The notes under the pieces were generated by a model. It was given only the letters and a program-made list of their open reading frames with translations, searched no databases and was not told the DNA's origin. This document shows, in pieces, positions 1 to 8,852 of a stretch of DNA of 64,000 bases (position 1 is its first letter; every line of letters starts with the position of its first letter). The DNA comes from Deltaproteobacteria bacterium HGW-Deltaproteobacteria-15. GTDB lineage: Bacteria > Desulfobacterota > DSM-4660 > Desulfatiglandales > HGW-15. Both the position numbers and the translations under genes were made by a program. The DNA lies in NCBI GenBank assembly GCA_002840535.1, contig PHBH01000034.1, forward strand, positions 81,452-145,451, given 5' to 3'.

Positions 1-1
1 C

Positions 2-406
2 AAGAAGGTTGCAGGCCCGGACCTGGAGGTGCTCGTTCAGGAAATGGCCCCCAAGGGCAGGGAAATCATCCTGGGCGGGAAAAGGGACGACTGCTTCGGT
101 CCTGTGGTCCTCTTCGGTTTAGGCGGCATCTTCGTGGAGGTGTTTCGCGATGCGGTCTGGCGTCTTGCGCCCGTCCAGCACGAGGAGGCCGCCCGCATGA
201 TCCGGAGTATCCAGGGCGCCCGGGTGCTCTCGGGATACAGGGGGGAGCCACCCCGGGACACGGAGGTCCTCAAGGATCTCATTTCAAGATTGTCCCAGAT
301 GCTCGTGACCTTTCCCCGGATACAGGAGATCGACATCAACCCCGTGATCGTAATGGCCGAAGGGGAGGGGGCTCTTGCAGTGGATGCAAGGGTCATTCTG
401 AAATGA
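2..406 (+). CDS. ADP-forming acyl-CoA synthetase, C-terminal ATP-grasp part (cut by window edge)
   Basis: The reading frame is open from the first bases, so only the last 134 codons of a longer gene are visible. The segments LFGLGGIFVEVFRD and EIDINPVIV are characteristic of the ATP-grasp domain of NDP-forming acetyl/acyl-CoA synthetases (Acs/Pat-like family), which interconvert acyl-CoA plus ADP plus phosphate with acid plus CoA plus ATP in the cytoplasm. In fermenting or syntrophic anaerobes this family commonly conserves energy from acetyl-CoA or another acyl-CoA. Whether the missing part carries the CoA-binding domains on the same chain, or this is a separate beta subunit, cannot be seen. 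The next gene (mtaB) is convergent, 51 bases away. The family is clear; the substrate is not. Confidence 0.85.
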   Translation, partial: KKVAGPDLEVLVQEMAPKGREIILGGKRDDCFGPVVLFGLGGIFVEVFRDAVWRLAPVQHEEAARMIRSIQGARVLSGYRGEPPRDTEVLKDLISRLSQMLVTFPRIQEIDINPVIVMAEGEGALAVDARVILK

Positions 407-457
407 GACGACAGGGAAGCAGGAATGTACGATCAGGGCTCGACCATGCCTTCCGAG

Positions 458-1759
458 CTACTTTATCACAGTTCCGACAACTCCTCCTGCCCCAATCCCG
501 TCCACTCTTACCCGGACAAAGGTATTCTCCGGCCCTTCCGGAGAAGGAAAGTGAACCGGCAGATAGTTGTCGCTCAACCCCTCTGCCATCCCTTTCATCT
601 TTGAATTCCGCTCTTGTATGAGTACTGTCAGCACCTTCCCTATGCATGATTCATAAAAGGCCGCGCGCTTTGATTGGCCCAAAGCCCTCAGCTCCGCGGC
701 TCTTTTCTTGATCAGTCCAGGGGCCACCCGATCCGGAAAGTCTGCAGCGGGAGTTCCCTTGCGCGGTGAGAAGGGAAATACGTGCAGATAAGTCGCAGGG
801 AGATCATGGATCAGGGAACGGGTATTGGCAAAGGCCTTCTCATCTTCTCCCGGGAATCCCACCATTACATCCAGGCCTATTGCTGCAAGAGGAATCCTTT
901 CGCGAATTCGCTCCATCACCCGCGCATACTCCTTTGCCCTGTAGCGCCTGTTCATCTTCTCCAGTATTCCATCGTCACCGCTTTGAAGGGGAATGTGGAG
1001 ATGGTCGCAGAGCCATTCCTCATCGGCAACCATTTCGATCAGATCCCAATCAACCTCATTGGGCTCTATGGAGCTCAATCGGATGCGAATCGGCAGCTTC
1101 TCGCCGGCAATCAGTTTGAGCAGGCTTTTCAATCCGGAGAACGGAGAGAGGTCAACTCCATACTTGCCCAGATGGATTCCCGTAAGGACCACCTCCTTGT
1201 ATCCTTTTTCCGAAAGGGATTGGAGCGCTCTGATTGCCTCCGACGGATCGATGCTCCGCAGAGGCCCCCGGGCATAAGGGACGATGCAATAGCTGCAGTA
1301 GGATTCGCACCCATCCTGAATCTTCAGAAAAGCCCTTGTTCTGTTTCCGAAGTCCTCTACCGGGAGGTGGCCGAGGGGGTCCCCTCTTGAGAAGCCGCAC
1401 CCTGGAGGATTTTCAACTCCTTCTTCCCCGGCAAGGATTGCCGGGATACGGCTCTTGAGTCCGTTTCCTGCAACCAGATCCACTCCATTCAATCGGGATA
1501 CCTCATCAGGCAATATTTCGGCATAGCATCCACTAGCCACGATCCTCGCCTTGGGATTTTCACGGTATGCCCTGTTTATGGCCTGTCGCGACTGGGATTG
1601 CGCTTCATGGGTCACCATGCAGGTGTTTACAATGACTACATCCGGCACTCCCTCTTTACCCGCCTCCGTCCAACCCCCGCGGATCAGGGACTCCCTGATG
1701 AATGCGGATTCGTATTGATTTACCTTGCACCCGAAGGTGAGAATTTTAAAAAAGGCCAT
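458..1759 (-). CDS. mtaB: tRNA t6A37 methylthiotransferase MtaB
   Basis: This 433-residue radical-SAM methylthiotransferase is expected to convert t6A at position 37 of ANN-decoding tRNAs to ms2t6A. The N-terminal UPF0004 domain carries its three cluster cysteines at Cys11 (FGCKVNQYES), Cys47 (VNTCMVT) and Cys78 (ASGCYAE). The radical-SAM motif CxxxCxxC is Cys151, Cys155 and Cys158 (GCESYCSYCIVPYARG). A C-terminal TRAM-like region follows. The CKVNQYES start and the overall length fit MtaB better than MiaB or RimO. No strong Shine-Dalgarno precedes the ATG at 1759. The gene stands alone, convergent with the acyl-CoA synthetase and divergent from the Liv operon. Confidence 0.9.
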   Translation of the reverse strand: MAFFKILTFGCKVNQYESAFIRESLIRGGWTEAGKEGVPDVVIVNTCMVTHEAQSQSRQAINRAYRENPKARIVASGCYAEILPDEVSRLNGVDLVAGNGLKSRIPAILAGEEGVENPPGCGFSRGDPLGHLPVEDFGNRTRAFLKIQDGCESYCSYCIVPYARGPLRSIDPSEAIRALQSLSEKGYKEVVLTGIHLGKYGVDLSPFSGLKSLLKLIAGEKLPIRIRLSSIEPNEVDWDLIEMVADEEWLCDHLHIPLQSGDDGILEKMNRRYRAKEYARVMERIRERIPLAAIGLDVMVGFPGEDEKAFANTRSLIHDLPATYLHVFPFSPRKGTPAADFPDRVAPGLIKKRAAELRALGQSKRAAFYESCIGKVLTVLIQERNSKMKGMAEGLSDNYLPVHFPSPEGPENTFVRVRVDGIGAGGVVGTVIK

Positions 1760-1780
1760 TTCTTGCCGGTCCTTTCAACT

Positions 1781-1849
1781 CTTCGTGCTCTTCGTGGTTT
1801 TTCGTGGTGAAAAACGGAATTTTTACCATATAACACGAAGACACTAAGG
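1781..1849. repeat. Inverted repeat of CTTCGTG units
   Basis: The left arm holds three CTTCGTG/TTTCGTG words with 9-10 base spacing (1781-1810), and the right arm holds CACGAAG and CACTAAGG (1833-1849). The word is shared with the element at 31991-32054, so this is a dispersed family. It lies between the divergent mtaB and Liv operon, just upstream of the likely promoter. Confidence 0.6.
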
Positions 1850-1855
1850 CGAGCT

Positions 1856-1885
1856 TTGAAAGCGGTTCTTTACTGTGTTTATGAT
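1856..1885 (+). promoter_or_regulatory. Candidate sigma-70 promoter of the Liv operon
   Basis: TTGAAA at 1856-1861 and TATGAT at 1880-1885 are separated by 18 bases, about 108 bases before the start codon of the binding-protein gene. Only the pattern supports this; no transcript data are available. Confidence 0.35.
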
Positions 1886-1992
1886 AACGTGTAATAAGAC
1901 AATTGTTGCTCGGAGAATTTGGGTTGAAAACAAAAGAATTTTAGCCTATTTTCGCCCTGTCCGAAAGTGGATTTAGGGAAAGGAGGACACTC

Positions 1993-3165
1993 ATGCGTAA
2001 GAGTCTTCTGGCGGTGGTTATGGTTCTCATGCTTTCTTTGACTCTGTCGACCGCCTCGCATTCAAAGGATCCGGTCATCAGGATCGGCATCAATGCGCCG
2101 ATCACGGGTGACATCCCCAAGGTAGGGGAGGGAACAAAATTCGCAGCCAATATGTGGCTGGAAGACATCAAGGCCGCAGGCGGACTCAAGGTAGGGGGCA
2201 AGACATACCGGGTCGAGCTTGTGATTGAAGACAATGAGTCCAAGGCAGAATCTGCGGTTAAGGCAGCCACCAAAATGATCACGGTCGACGAGGTGCTCGC
2301 CATCGTGGGTCCTCAATCCTCCAAGCAGGCCGTTCCGGCAGGGGAGGTGGCAAACAATTACAAAACCCCCATGATCAGCCCATGGTCGACCAATCCGGAT
2401 ACCACCAAAGACCGCCCTTTCGTTTTTCGCGCCTGCTTCCTGGATCCTTTTCAGGGACCTGTGGTGGCCAACTTCATCAAGGATGAATTCGGCTACAAGA
2501 AGGCGGCGGTTCTCTACGACGTGGCCAGCGATTATCCAAAAGGGATTGCGCAGTTTTTCAAGGCTTCATGGGAAAAGCTGAACGGTCCCGGGTCGGTTGT
2601 GGCCTTTGAAAGCTTTACCACAAAGGATACGGATTTCAGCGCCCAGCTCACGAAAATCACCAACTCCGGGGCAGAGGTCCTTTTCACCCCTCAGTACTAC
2701 AACGAAGTCGCGCTGATCGTGCAGCAGGCCCACCAGCTTGGATGGAAAAAACCCATTATCGGGAGCGACAGCTGGGGCTCGGCCGAGACGGTCAAACTTT
2801 GCGGAAAGGATTGCTACGGCCTCTTCTTCAGCACCCACTATGCTGCGGCAGGCGCCAAGGGGTCGACCAGGGATTTCATTGATCGTTATACCAGGAAACA
2901 CGGATATGTGCCTGACGATGTGGCTGCCCTTACCTGGGACGCCATGCACATCGTGCAAAAGGCGATTCAGGATTCCGGGAAGCTCAGCGGCGATCTCAAG
3001 AAGGACCGCCAGAGCATCCGGAACGCCATGGCCAAGATCCAGGAGTTCGATGGGATAACGGGAAAAATGACCTTCACGGAAGAGGGCGATCCCATTAAAT
3101 GCGCCGTTATCGTCAAGATCAGCGACAAGGGCGAGTTCGAGTTTTACAAGTCGGTGTGTCCCTAA
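1993..3165 (+). CDS. Branched-chain amino-acid-type ABC transporter substrate-binding protein
   Basis: This 390-residue periplasmic binding protein of the LivK-like type I fold (Peripla_BP_6) starts with a signal peptide (residues 1 to about 24) and then the typical RIGINAPITGD opening. The Shine-Dalgarno AAGGAGG lies 7 bases before the ATG. It captures the ligand for the LivHMGF-type transporter encoded directly downstream. Despite the name, such systems in anaerobes often bind aromatic acids, amides or urea, so leucine is only one possibility. The stop codon is followed at once by an inverted-repeat element (3166-3277) that separates this gene from the permeases, which may keep its mRNA more abundant than the rest of the operon. 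Confidence 0.88.
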   Translation: MRKSLLAVVMVLMLSLTLSTASHSKDPVIRIGINAPITGDIPKVGEGTKFAANMWLEDIKAAGGLKVGGKTYRVELVIEDNESKAESAVKAATKMITVDEVLAIVGPQSSKQAVPAGEVANNYKTPMISPWSTNPDTTKDRPFVFRACFLDPFQGPVVANFIKDEFGYKKAAVLYDVASDYPKGIAQFFKASWEKLNGPGSVVAFESFTTKDTDFSAQLTKITNSGAEVLFTPQYYNEVALIVQQAHQLGWKKPIIGSDSWGSAETVKLCGKDCYGLFFSTHYAAAGAKGSTRDFIDRYTRKHGYVPDDVAALTWDAMHIVQKAIQDSGKLSGDLKKDRQSIRNAMAKIQEFDGITGKMTFTEEGDPIKCAVIVKISDKGEFEFYKSVCP

Positions 3166-3277
3166 GAGCGTTCGGTGTTCAGCGTTCAGAGCTCAGGGTT
3201 CATAATCAAGAAGAAGAGGGGATTTCGGTTGTTCTTTCCTGAACGCTGAACGCTGAACACTGAACCCCTGAACACTC
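3166..3277. repeat. Inverted repeat of heptads (GTTCAGC / GCTGAAC)
   Basis: The left arm (3170-3205) holds about five degenerate 7-base units of the GTTCAGC type. The right arm (3239-3277) holds CTGAAC units at spacings of 7, 7, 7 and 8. A spacer of about 33 bases lies between them. The element begins right after the TAA of the binding-protein gene. A one-armed relative (five CTGAACN heptads) is at 8715-8749. Confidence 0.8.
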
Positions 3278-3301
3278 GTATTACTTGGGTCTTTCATCTT
3301 A

Positions 3302-4222
3302 ATGATCTTCTTGCAGAATCTGGTCAATGCCCTTCAGTGGGGGAGCTTTTACGCCCTGATCGCGTTGGGATACTCGATGGTTTACAGTGTCCTGATGCTT
3401 TTCAACTTCGCCCATGGCGATATCTTCATGGTCGGGGCGTACATCGGGTTTGGTGTGGCCACTGGCCTGACGGCCCTCGCCTCCGCCGGCATTGTCGATC
3501 TTCCCAACTGGCTCATCCTCGTGCTGACGATCCTCTTCTCCATGTTCCTGACCTCATTTGTGGGAATGGCCGTAGAAAGGGTGGCTTACCGTCCCCTCCG
3601 CAACGCACCGAGGGCCTCGGCGGCGATTACCGGTCTCATGATCGGCATCATTCTCGAGACGGGAAACCTGGCGCTTCTCGGGGCCAGAAGGGTATCTTTC
3701 CCTTCCCTGCTTGAAACCCAGACGTATGCATTCGGAGGCGTGATCCTGACGAACAAGAAGATCATGATCGTGCTCGTCTCGATTCTCCTGAGCCTCGCCC
3801 TTCATCAATTCATACGAAAGACAAAGTGGGGAATGGCGGTGCGTGCCATGGCCTTTGACTACACGGTAATACCCCTCATGGGAGTCCCCTTGAACCGGAT
3901 TGCCGCCGTGACCTTTGCCATCGGTTCCGCACTCGCTGCAGCTGCAGGAATCCTCTTTGGAGTCGCGTACCCTGTACTCGACCCCTACATGGGGATCGTT
4001 TTCGGCTGGAAGGCCTTTGTGGCCGCCATTCTTGGTGGGAGGGGGTCCATCCTTGGGGCAACGCTTGCCGGCTTTATGCTCGGGTTCATTGAAATCTTTG
4101 TGGCCATGATCTTTCCATCCACCCTGCGGGATCTTATTGCCTACTCCATCATCCTTCTCATCCTGGTCTTCAAGCCCCACGGGTTTTTCGGCGAACCCTA
4201 TAGCGCACAGTTGAGGCTTTAG
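3302..4222 (+). CDS. livH: ABC transporter permease, LivH family
   Basis: This 306-residue inner-membrane permease of the branched-chain amino-acid transporter family has about eight hydrophobic segments. Its first segment (NALQWGSFYALIALGYSMVY) and the glycine-rich loop FVAAILGGRGSILGA near residue 240 are LivH hallmarks. It pairs with the LivM homologue 16 bases downstream to form the translocation pore for the ligand delivered by the upstream binding protein. No convincing Shine-Dalgarno precedes the ATG at 3302; translation may depend on the leader left by the repeat. The gene symbol is by homology and the substrate is unproven. Confidence 0.88.
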   Translation: MIFLQNLVNALQWGSFYALIALGYSMVYSVLMLFNFAHGDIFMVGAYIGFGVATGLTALASAGIVDLPNWLILVLTILFSMFLTSFVGMAVERVAYRPLRNAPRASAAITGLMIGIILETGNLALLGARRVSFPSLLETQTYAFGGVILTNKKIMIVLVSILLSLALHQFIRKTKWGMAVRAMAFDYTVIPLMGVPLNRIAAVTFAIGSALAAAAGILFGVAYPVLDPYMGIVFGWKAFVAAILGGRGSILGATLAGFMLGFIEIFVAMIFPSTLRDLIAYSIILLILVFKPHGFFGEPYSAQLRL

Positions 4223-4237
4223 ACGGATCAGAAGTTT

Positions 4238-5587
4238 ATGGGACCATTCACAAAGGAAATGGAAGTGAACTCAACCCGTAACACACGGAAACTGAGGCTC
4301 AGCGCTGTGAAAGCCCATCTTTCAGAGTCTCTCTCCGGTATTCCCATTCTTGGCTGGCTCTCAGGCGCGCTGGTGTCCGTGCTCCTCGAAAGAATGGTGG
4401 GCACTCCCATTGCACACCTGGTGGGGTTGGAAAGAATACCCGTTCTCTTCGGCGTCCTGATCATGCTGAAAGAACCATTGATGATTCCCGGCGCGCTTGC
4501 GTATGTCTTTGCCGTTTATCTCCTCCCGGCAGTGGTGCTGGCTTATGTGGTCGCCGGTCCTGCAAACGTGCTTGCCGAAAAGCTGGTCCGAGTCTCTTCA
4601 GGCTTTTCCGTCCTTCTTCATCTCGCTCTTCTCTATGCCATTCTCCATATCTGGGCGGAGGTGAGCGACTACCGATTGATTACACTCAAGCTCACCCTGA
4701 TTGCCGTCATGCTCACTCTCAGCCTGAACGTGATCAACGGCTACATGGGGGAGTTCTCCTGTTCTCATCCCGGCTTCATGGCCCTCGGGGCGTACTCCGC
4801 ATCGGTCATCTCTCTGATCTTTTTTGTCGGTTTCAGATCCCATGGCCCCATGCTCCCGACCTGGCTGGCCCCTTTAGGTTTCCCTTTGGCGCTCATTCTC
4901 GGAGGTCTCGTTTCCTCGCTTGGCGCCATTGCGGTTGCCGTCCCGTCTTTCCGCACGAGGGGGGATTATCTGGCCATCATCTCACTGGCCTTTCTCTTTA
5001 TCGTGAAGAGTCTGATCGAGAACCTGGAGCTCGTTGGCGGCCCCCGCGGGCTATCGAAGCAGCCGGACTGGGCAAGCCTGCCGGTGGTGTTCTTCTGGAC
5101 CGCGCTCTGCCTGTGGATGATCAACAATTTCGTTCGTTCCATTCTCGGAAAGGCCATGAATGCGGTGCGCGATGACGAACTCGCCGCCAACGCAATGACC
5201 ATCGACACTCGGAGAACCAAGGTGACGGCCTTTCTTTTTGCCGCTTTCTGGGCAGGGGTGGCCGGGGGGCTTTTCGCCCACGTCGTGCGGTATGTGAACC
5301 CGTCCATGTTCGGCGTGCAGAATCTCGCAGAAGGTCTTGCCATGGTGTACTTCGGCGGGCTCAATTCCGTTTATGGATCCATTGTAGGAGCCGTGTCCAT
5401 CAGCCTCCTGGGTGAGGCTCTCCGGCCCCTTGAAATCTTCAAGTGGATCATCATTCCCCTGTTATTGATTCTCGTGATGATTTACCGTCCGACCGGGCTC
5501 GTGGCCTTCAAGGAACTCGATGTTCTTCATCTCATCAGACCCAAAGCTAAGCGTGGTCGCGAAGGGGGCCCAAATGCTTCGCGTTGA
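4238..5587 (+). CDS. livM: ABC transporter permease, LivM family
   Basis: The second permease has 449 residues, longer than usual because of a charged N-terminus and extra hydrophobic segments before the conserved core. The core starts near residue 150 with LSLNVINGYMGEFSCSHPGF, the classic LivM motif, and SFRTRGDYLAIISLAF (about residues 235-250) is the usual mid-domain signature. The C-terminus is charged (KAKRGREG). The last 14 bases overlap the ATP-binding gene, implying coupled translation. The ATG at 4238 is used because no clear ribosome site supports a later start; Met at codon 8 is an alternative. Confidence 0.87.
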   Translation: MGPFTKEMEVNSTRNTRKLRLSAVKAHLSESLSGIPILGWLSGALVSVLLERMVGTPIAHLVGLERIPVLFGVLIMLKEPLMIPGALAYVFAVYLLPAVVLAYVVAGPANVLAEKLVRVSSGFSVLLHLALLYAILHIWAEVSDYRLITLKLTLIAVMLTLSLNVINGYMGEFSCSHPGFMALGAYSASVISLIFFVGFRSHGPMLPTWLAPLGFPLALILGGLVSSLGAIAVAVPSFRTRGDYLAIISLAFLFIVKSLIENLELVGGPRGLSKQPDWASLPVVFFWTALCLWMINNFVRSILGKAMNAVRDDELAANAMTIDTRRTKVTAFLFAAFWAGVAGGLFAHVVRYVNPSMFGVQNLAEGLAMVYFGGLNSVYGSIVGAVSISLLGEALRPLEIFKWIIIPLLLILVMIYRPTGLVAFKELDVLHLIRPKAKRGREGGPNASR

Positions 5588-6338
5588 AGGAATGACGCAT
5601 GACTTCGGCGGTCTCCGCGCTGTCGAGGATTACAGCCTCAATCTGGCGCAGGGACAGATCCGCGGTCTCATCGGACCGAATGGAGCGGGTAAGACCACCA
5701 TCTTCAACCTCATCACGGGAGTATACGCCCCCAACCGGGGCAGCATCCTCCTCGACGGCAGACAGATCATGGGCCTTCCGCCACACAGGATCTCTTCCCT
5801 GGGGCTTGGCAGAACCTTTCAAAACCTCCGGTTGTGGCGCCACATGACGGTTCTGGAACACGTAGAGATGGCCCAGTACTCCAGGGTCACCTATGGCCTT
5901 CTTGGCGCCTTCTTCGGCACCGCACGGCGCCGTCGTGAGGAGGAGGAGATAAAAGAAAGATGTTACACCCTTCTCGATCTTGTAGGTGTGCGACATCTGT
6001 CCGGGCACAAAGTTGTCGGTCTTCCGTATGGTGCTCTGCGAAGGGTTGAACTGGCCAGGGCGCTGGCGACACGGCCCAAGGTGCTTTTTCTGGATGAACC
6101 CACTGCGGGAATGAATCCCGAGGAACTGATAAATATGATGGAGATCATCCGCAGGGTCCATCTCGAACTCGGACTGGCAATCTTCCTGATAGAGCACAGA
6201 TTGAAGGTGGTCATGGAACTCTGCGAAATTGTCCAGACGCTTGTTTTCGGAAAAGTTATCGCAGAAGGGACGCCGAGTGAGATCCAGAACGACCCGAAGG
6301 TGATCGAAGCCTACCTGGGAAAAGTGGAGGTCGCCTGA
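5574..6338 (+). CDS. livG: ABC transporter ATP-binding protein, LivG family
   Basis: This 254-residue cytoplasmic ATPase of the Liv transporter has Walker A GPNGAGKT at residues 34-41, a degenerate signature LPYGALRRVELARAL in place of the usual LSYGQQRR, Walker B VLFLDEPTAG, and the LivG-type stretch MNPEELINMMEIIRR. The frame is open 54 bases further upstream, but the ATG at 5574 (MLRVEGMTHDFGG) matches the family start and gives a normal 14-base overlap with livM. Its stop overlaps the livF start (TGATG). It should form a heterodimer with LivF. Confidence 0.88.
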   Translation: MLRVEGMTHDFGGLRAVEDYSLNLAQGQIRGLIGPNGAGKTTIFNLITGVYAPNRGSILLDGRQIMGLPPHRISSLGLGRTFQNLRLWRHMTVLEHVEMAQYSRVTYGLLGAFFGTARRRREEEEIKERCYTLLDLVGVRHLSGHKVVGLPYGALRRVELARALATRPKVLFLDEPTAGMNPEELINMMEIIRRVHLELGLAIFLIEHRLKVVMELCEIVQTLVFGKVIAEGTPSEIQNDPKVIEAYLGKVEVA

Positions 6339-7054
6339 TGCTCCTCCTTTCTATTGAAAACCTGCGTGTCAGCTATGAAAAAATCAGGGCGCTTCACGGC
6401 ATCACTTTCCGGATCGAGGATGGAGAGATCGTAAGTATTATTGGGGCAAACGGCGCAGGAAAGAGCACGTCGCTTCGCGCCATCTCCCGGCTCATTCCCG
6501 TGGAGTCCGGAAGCAGAATGAGCTGCATGGGAAAGGATCTGCTCAGATATCCTCCGGAAAGGGTGGTCAGTGAGCTTGGGATTTCGCATGTTCCGGAGGG
6601 AAGACACATCTTCGATAACCTCACGGTGATGGAAAACCTCAAGCTGGCCACATTCGCCAGGAAGGACAAGGAAGCGGTTGCGGTGGACTTGAGACGCGTT
6701 TTCGCGATCTTTCCCCGCCTCGAAGAGAGACAAAGGCAGAAAGCCGGCACCTTGAGCGGCGGAGAACAGCAGATGCTCGCGGTGGGCAGGGCCTTCATGA
6801 GCGGAAGAAGGGCCATGCTCCTGGATGAGCCGTCCATGGGATTGGCTCCTCTCCTGATGATGAGCGTTTTTCAATCGCTCCTCCAGATCAACAGGGAAGG
6901 AACGACGATCCTCCTGGTGGAGCAGAACGCCCGAATGGCCCTGCAGTTTTCAACAAGGGGATATGTGCTGGAGAACGGATGCCTCGTTCTGGAGGGTCGC
7001 TCCGCGGATCTTTCCAGAAACCCTGAGATCAAGAAGACCTATCTGGGAGGGTAG
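6338..7054 (+). CDS. livF: ABC transporter ATP-binding protein, LivF family
   Basis: This 238-residue second ATPase of the operon has Walker A GANGAGKS (about residues 35-42), signature LSGGEQQMLAVGRAF, Walker B MLLDEPSMGLAPL and the H-loop-region substitution LLVEQNARMAL typical of LivF. It starts within the livG stop (ATGA overlap), so the five genes from 1993 to 7054 form one transporter operon. The TAG stop is followed within 5 bases by a large composite repeat. Confidence 0.88.
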   Translation: MLLLSIENLRVSYEKIRALHGITFRIEDGEIVSIIGANGAGKSTSLRAISRLIPVESGSRMSCMGKDLLRYPPERVVSELGISHVPEGRHIFDNLTVMENLKLATFARKDKEAVAVDLRRVFAIFPRLEERQRQKAGTLSGGEQQMLAVGRAFMSGRRAMLLDEPSMGLAPLLMMSVFQSLLQINREGTTILLVEQNARMALQFSTRGYVLENGCLVLEGRSADLSRNPEIKKTYLGG

Positions 7055-7057
7055 GGG

Positions 7058-7492
7058 GCAGAGGTCAGAAGTCAGAAAAGGGGATGAACTTCCAACATCG
7101 AACGTTCAACGTCCAACGTCCAATGGAAGAAAAGAGATCCAAGATCAGCATGCCCGCTTCCCAATGGTACGGCCAGTGTGATGAAATGGAGACTCAGACC
7201 CGGATGTCCATCGTTTGATACCTCACCATGAACGAGTTGTATTAGCCCTGAAGTTCGAAGGGGCAAACTTTGTCTACGCTTCTGTTGTCCGCGGATATTC
7301 GATGTTCGTCTTTCTTCTTTTCATTGGACGTTGAACGTTCGATGTTGGATGTTGAACGTTCGTCCTTCATTCTTCATTGGACGTTGGACGTTCGATGTTC
7401 AATGTTCGACGTTCGTCTTTTCAGTTCGGGGATTGGCTCCTTTTTCTTCATTCGACGTTGGACGTTCGATGTTCAACGTTCGACGTTCGCCC
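7058..7492. repeat. Composite heptad repeat (AACGTCC / TTGGACG) filling the livF-mnmA gap
   Basis: After two CAGAGGT-type units (7059-7075), four heptads of AACGTCC type (7094-7121) form the left arm. Three clusters of 5-6 opposite units (TTGGACG, TTGAACG, TTCGATG, TTCAACG, TTCGACG) lie at 7324-7365, 7377-7418 and 7451-7492. All units keep an exact 7-base phase. The region is 418 bases between convergent genes and contains no gene. The third cluster runs into the 3' end of mnmA. Reading frames across it give seven-residue protein repeats that are spurious. Confidence 0.85.
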
Positions 7493-8540
7493 TTTCGGTT
7501 ATCCATCCTCCTCCCACCACCTGCTCCCCCTGATAGATAACCAGCGCTTGCCCGGGCGTGATTGCCCACTGTGGATCATTGAACTCGAAGATGAGATTGC
7601 CGTCAGGGAGAACCTGAAGGCGGCCGGGCGCCGCCTTGTGTCTGTAGCGCACCTGGCCCAGGAGAGCTCTCGTCTCGGCGGGCGGGTTTCCCGATATCCA
7701 GCATGCATCCCGCGCCTCCACTCTCGTGGAATAGAGATCTTCCTTCCGGCCCACGATGATCCGATTTTCCTCTGCTCTTATTTCCATGACATAGTAGGGT
7801 CTCGAAGATGCGATGCCGAGCCCGTGTCTCTGCCCGATAGTGTACCTGTGCGGGCCGGTATGTTCACCCACCTTCTCGCCTTCTCTTGTAAGAATGTCCC
7901 CTTTCTTTGCTGCACCCATTCCTGTTTCCGACTGAAGGAAGGAACGGTAGTCGTCACCCGGTATGAAGCAGATCTCCTGGCTTTCACTTCCTGAAGGGAC
8001 AGGAAGATTCCTACCCGCTGCAAGGACACGAACCTCATCCTTGCGGAGATGCCCAAGGGGAAAAACAATCCTTGAAATCTGCCCCTGAGTCAATCTGTGA
8101 AGGAAGTAAGACTGCTCCTTTCCCTGATCCAGACCACGCAGCAGTTGATGGACCCCGTTATCCTGCTGAATCCTTGCATAATGGCCCGTTGCAATGAAGT
8201 GAAAACCTCGGTCGACGGCGGCACGAACAAGGTATTCGAATTTTATCACCTCGTTGCATACCACGCAGGGATTGGGGGTCACACCGGCCAAGTAGCCTTC
8301 CAGGAACGGCCTTATGACCTTTTCGGTGAACACCTTGTCTAGCTCGACCAGATCCAGAGGAACCCGCAAATGGTCTGCAATTCTCCGCACCCGCTCGACC
8401 CTTTCGAGCCTTACACGGGGTGAGCACGGCAGCAGGAAGTGGACGCCCGCAACTTCCCATCCATCTTCCTGAAGGAGCGCTGCGGAAGTGGAACTGTCCA
8501 CTCCACCGCTCATGGCAACAATGACTTGACGTTCCTCCAA
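7473..8540 (-). CDS. mnmA: tRNA-specific 2-thiouridylase MnmA
   Basis: This 355-residue enzyme should transfer sulfur to U34 of tRNA Lys, Glu and Gln in the cytoplasm. The PP-loop SGGVDSS is at residues 11-17. The catalytic cysteines are Cys95 (NPCVVCNEVIKF) and Cys191 (SQEICFIPGDDY), and the ATGHYARI motif at about 117-124 is also canonical. The final residues (ITERANVER) and the stop are encoded inside the heptad repeat, so the C-terminus has been extended or rewritten by that element. It is a single-gene unit, convergent with livF. Confidence 0.93.
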   Translation of the reverse strand: MEERQVIVAMSGGVDSSTSAALLQEDGWEVAGVHFLLPCSPRVRLERVERVRRIADHLRVPLDLVELDKVFTEKVIRPFLEGYLAGVTPNPCVVCNEVIKFEYLVRAAVDRGFHFIATGHYARIQQDNGVHQLLRGLDQGKEQSYFLHRLTQGQISRIVFPLGHLRKDEVRVLAAGRNLPVPSGSESQEICFIPGDDYRSFLQSETGMGAAKKGDILTREGEKVGEHTGPHRYTIGQRHGLGIASSRPYYVMEIRAEENRIIVGRKEDLYSTRVEARDACWISGNPPAETRALLGQVRYRHKAAPGRLQVLPDGNLIFEFNDPQWAITPGQALVIYQGEQVVGGGWITERANVER

Positions 8541-8714
8541 TGGGCCCCCAGATCGAAATCGTTCAAATAGAAATCAGGGTAACTCGCTCATAGCCTCAGG
8601 TCAAGGAGAGCGGGTACTGTACATCTTGTCTTATCACACGAGGAGCGGAAGAAGTGCGTAGATGGGGTGACCCCGGCAGGCAAGTAGGCCGGGGGAAACC
8701 CATCAATTCGGGTC

Positions 8715-8749
8715 CTGAACACTGAACTCTGAACGCTGAACGCTGAACC
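8715..8749. repeat. Single arm of CTGAACN heptads
   Basis: Five exact 7-base units (CTGAACA, CTGAACT, CTGAACG, CTGAACG, CTGAACC) sit in the 312-base gap between mnmA and pilZ, with no opposite arm. The word is the same as at 3239-3277. The rest of the gap holds only the sigma-54 site. Confidence 0.75.
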
Positions 8750-8761
8750 CCTGCCCATCCT

Positions 8762-8777
8762 TGGCACAAAAACTGCA
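8762..8777 (+). promoter_or_regulatory. Sigma-54 (-24/-12) promoter of pilZ-motA-motB
   Basis: TGGCAC, five A bases, then CTGCA matches the RpoN consensus TGGCAC-N5-TTGCW at all but one position, with the required 10 bases between GG and GC. It lies 76 bases before the pilZ ATG. RpoN control is common for flagellar genes, so the context agrees. It implies a need for an enhancer-binding activator not seen in this window. Confidence 0.7.
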
Positions 8778-8852
8778 AACATTTCCAAACAAGCGGACTC
8801 TACCATTCGGCCCCAGGGCCGATTCGATCGAGAACCACAGACCAGGAGGGTC

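Noticed and set aside
5520..5573. Upstream extension of livG (MFFISSDPKL...)
   Set aside because: It would overlap livM by 68 bases; the ATG at 5574 matches the family start.
7270..7540. Several overlapping ORFs with FDVQRST-like seven-residue repeats
   Set aside because: They are translations of the 7-base DNA repeat in different frames; no ribosome site and no family.
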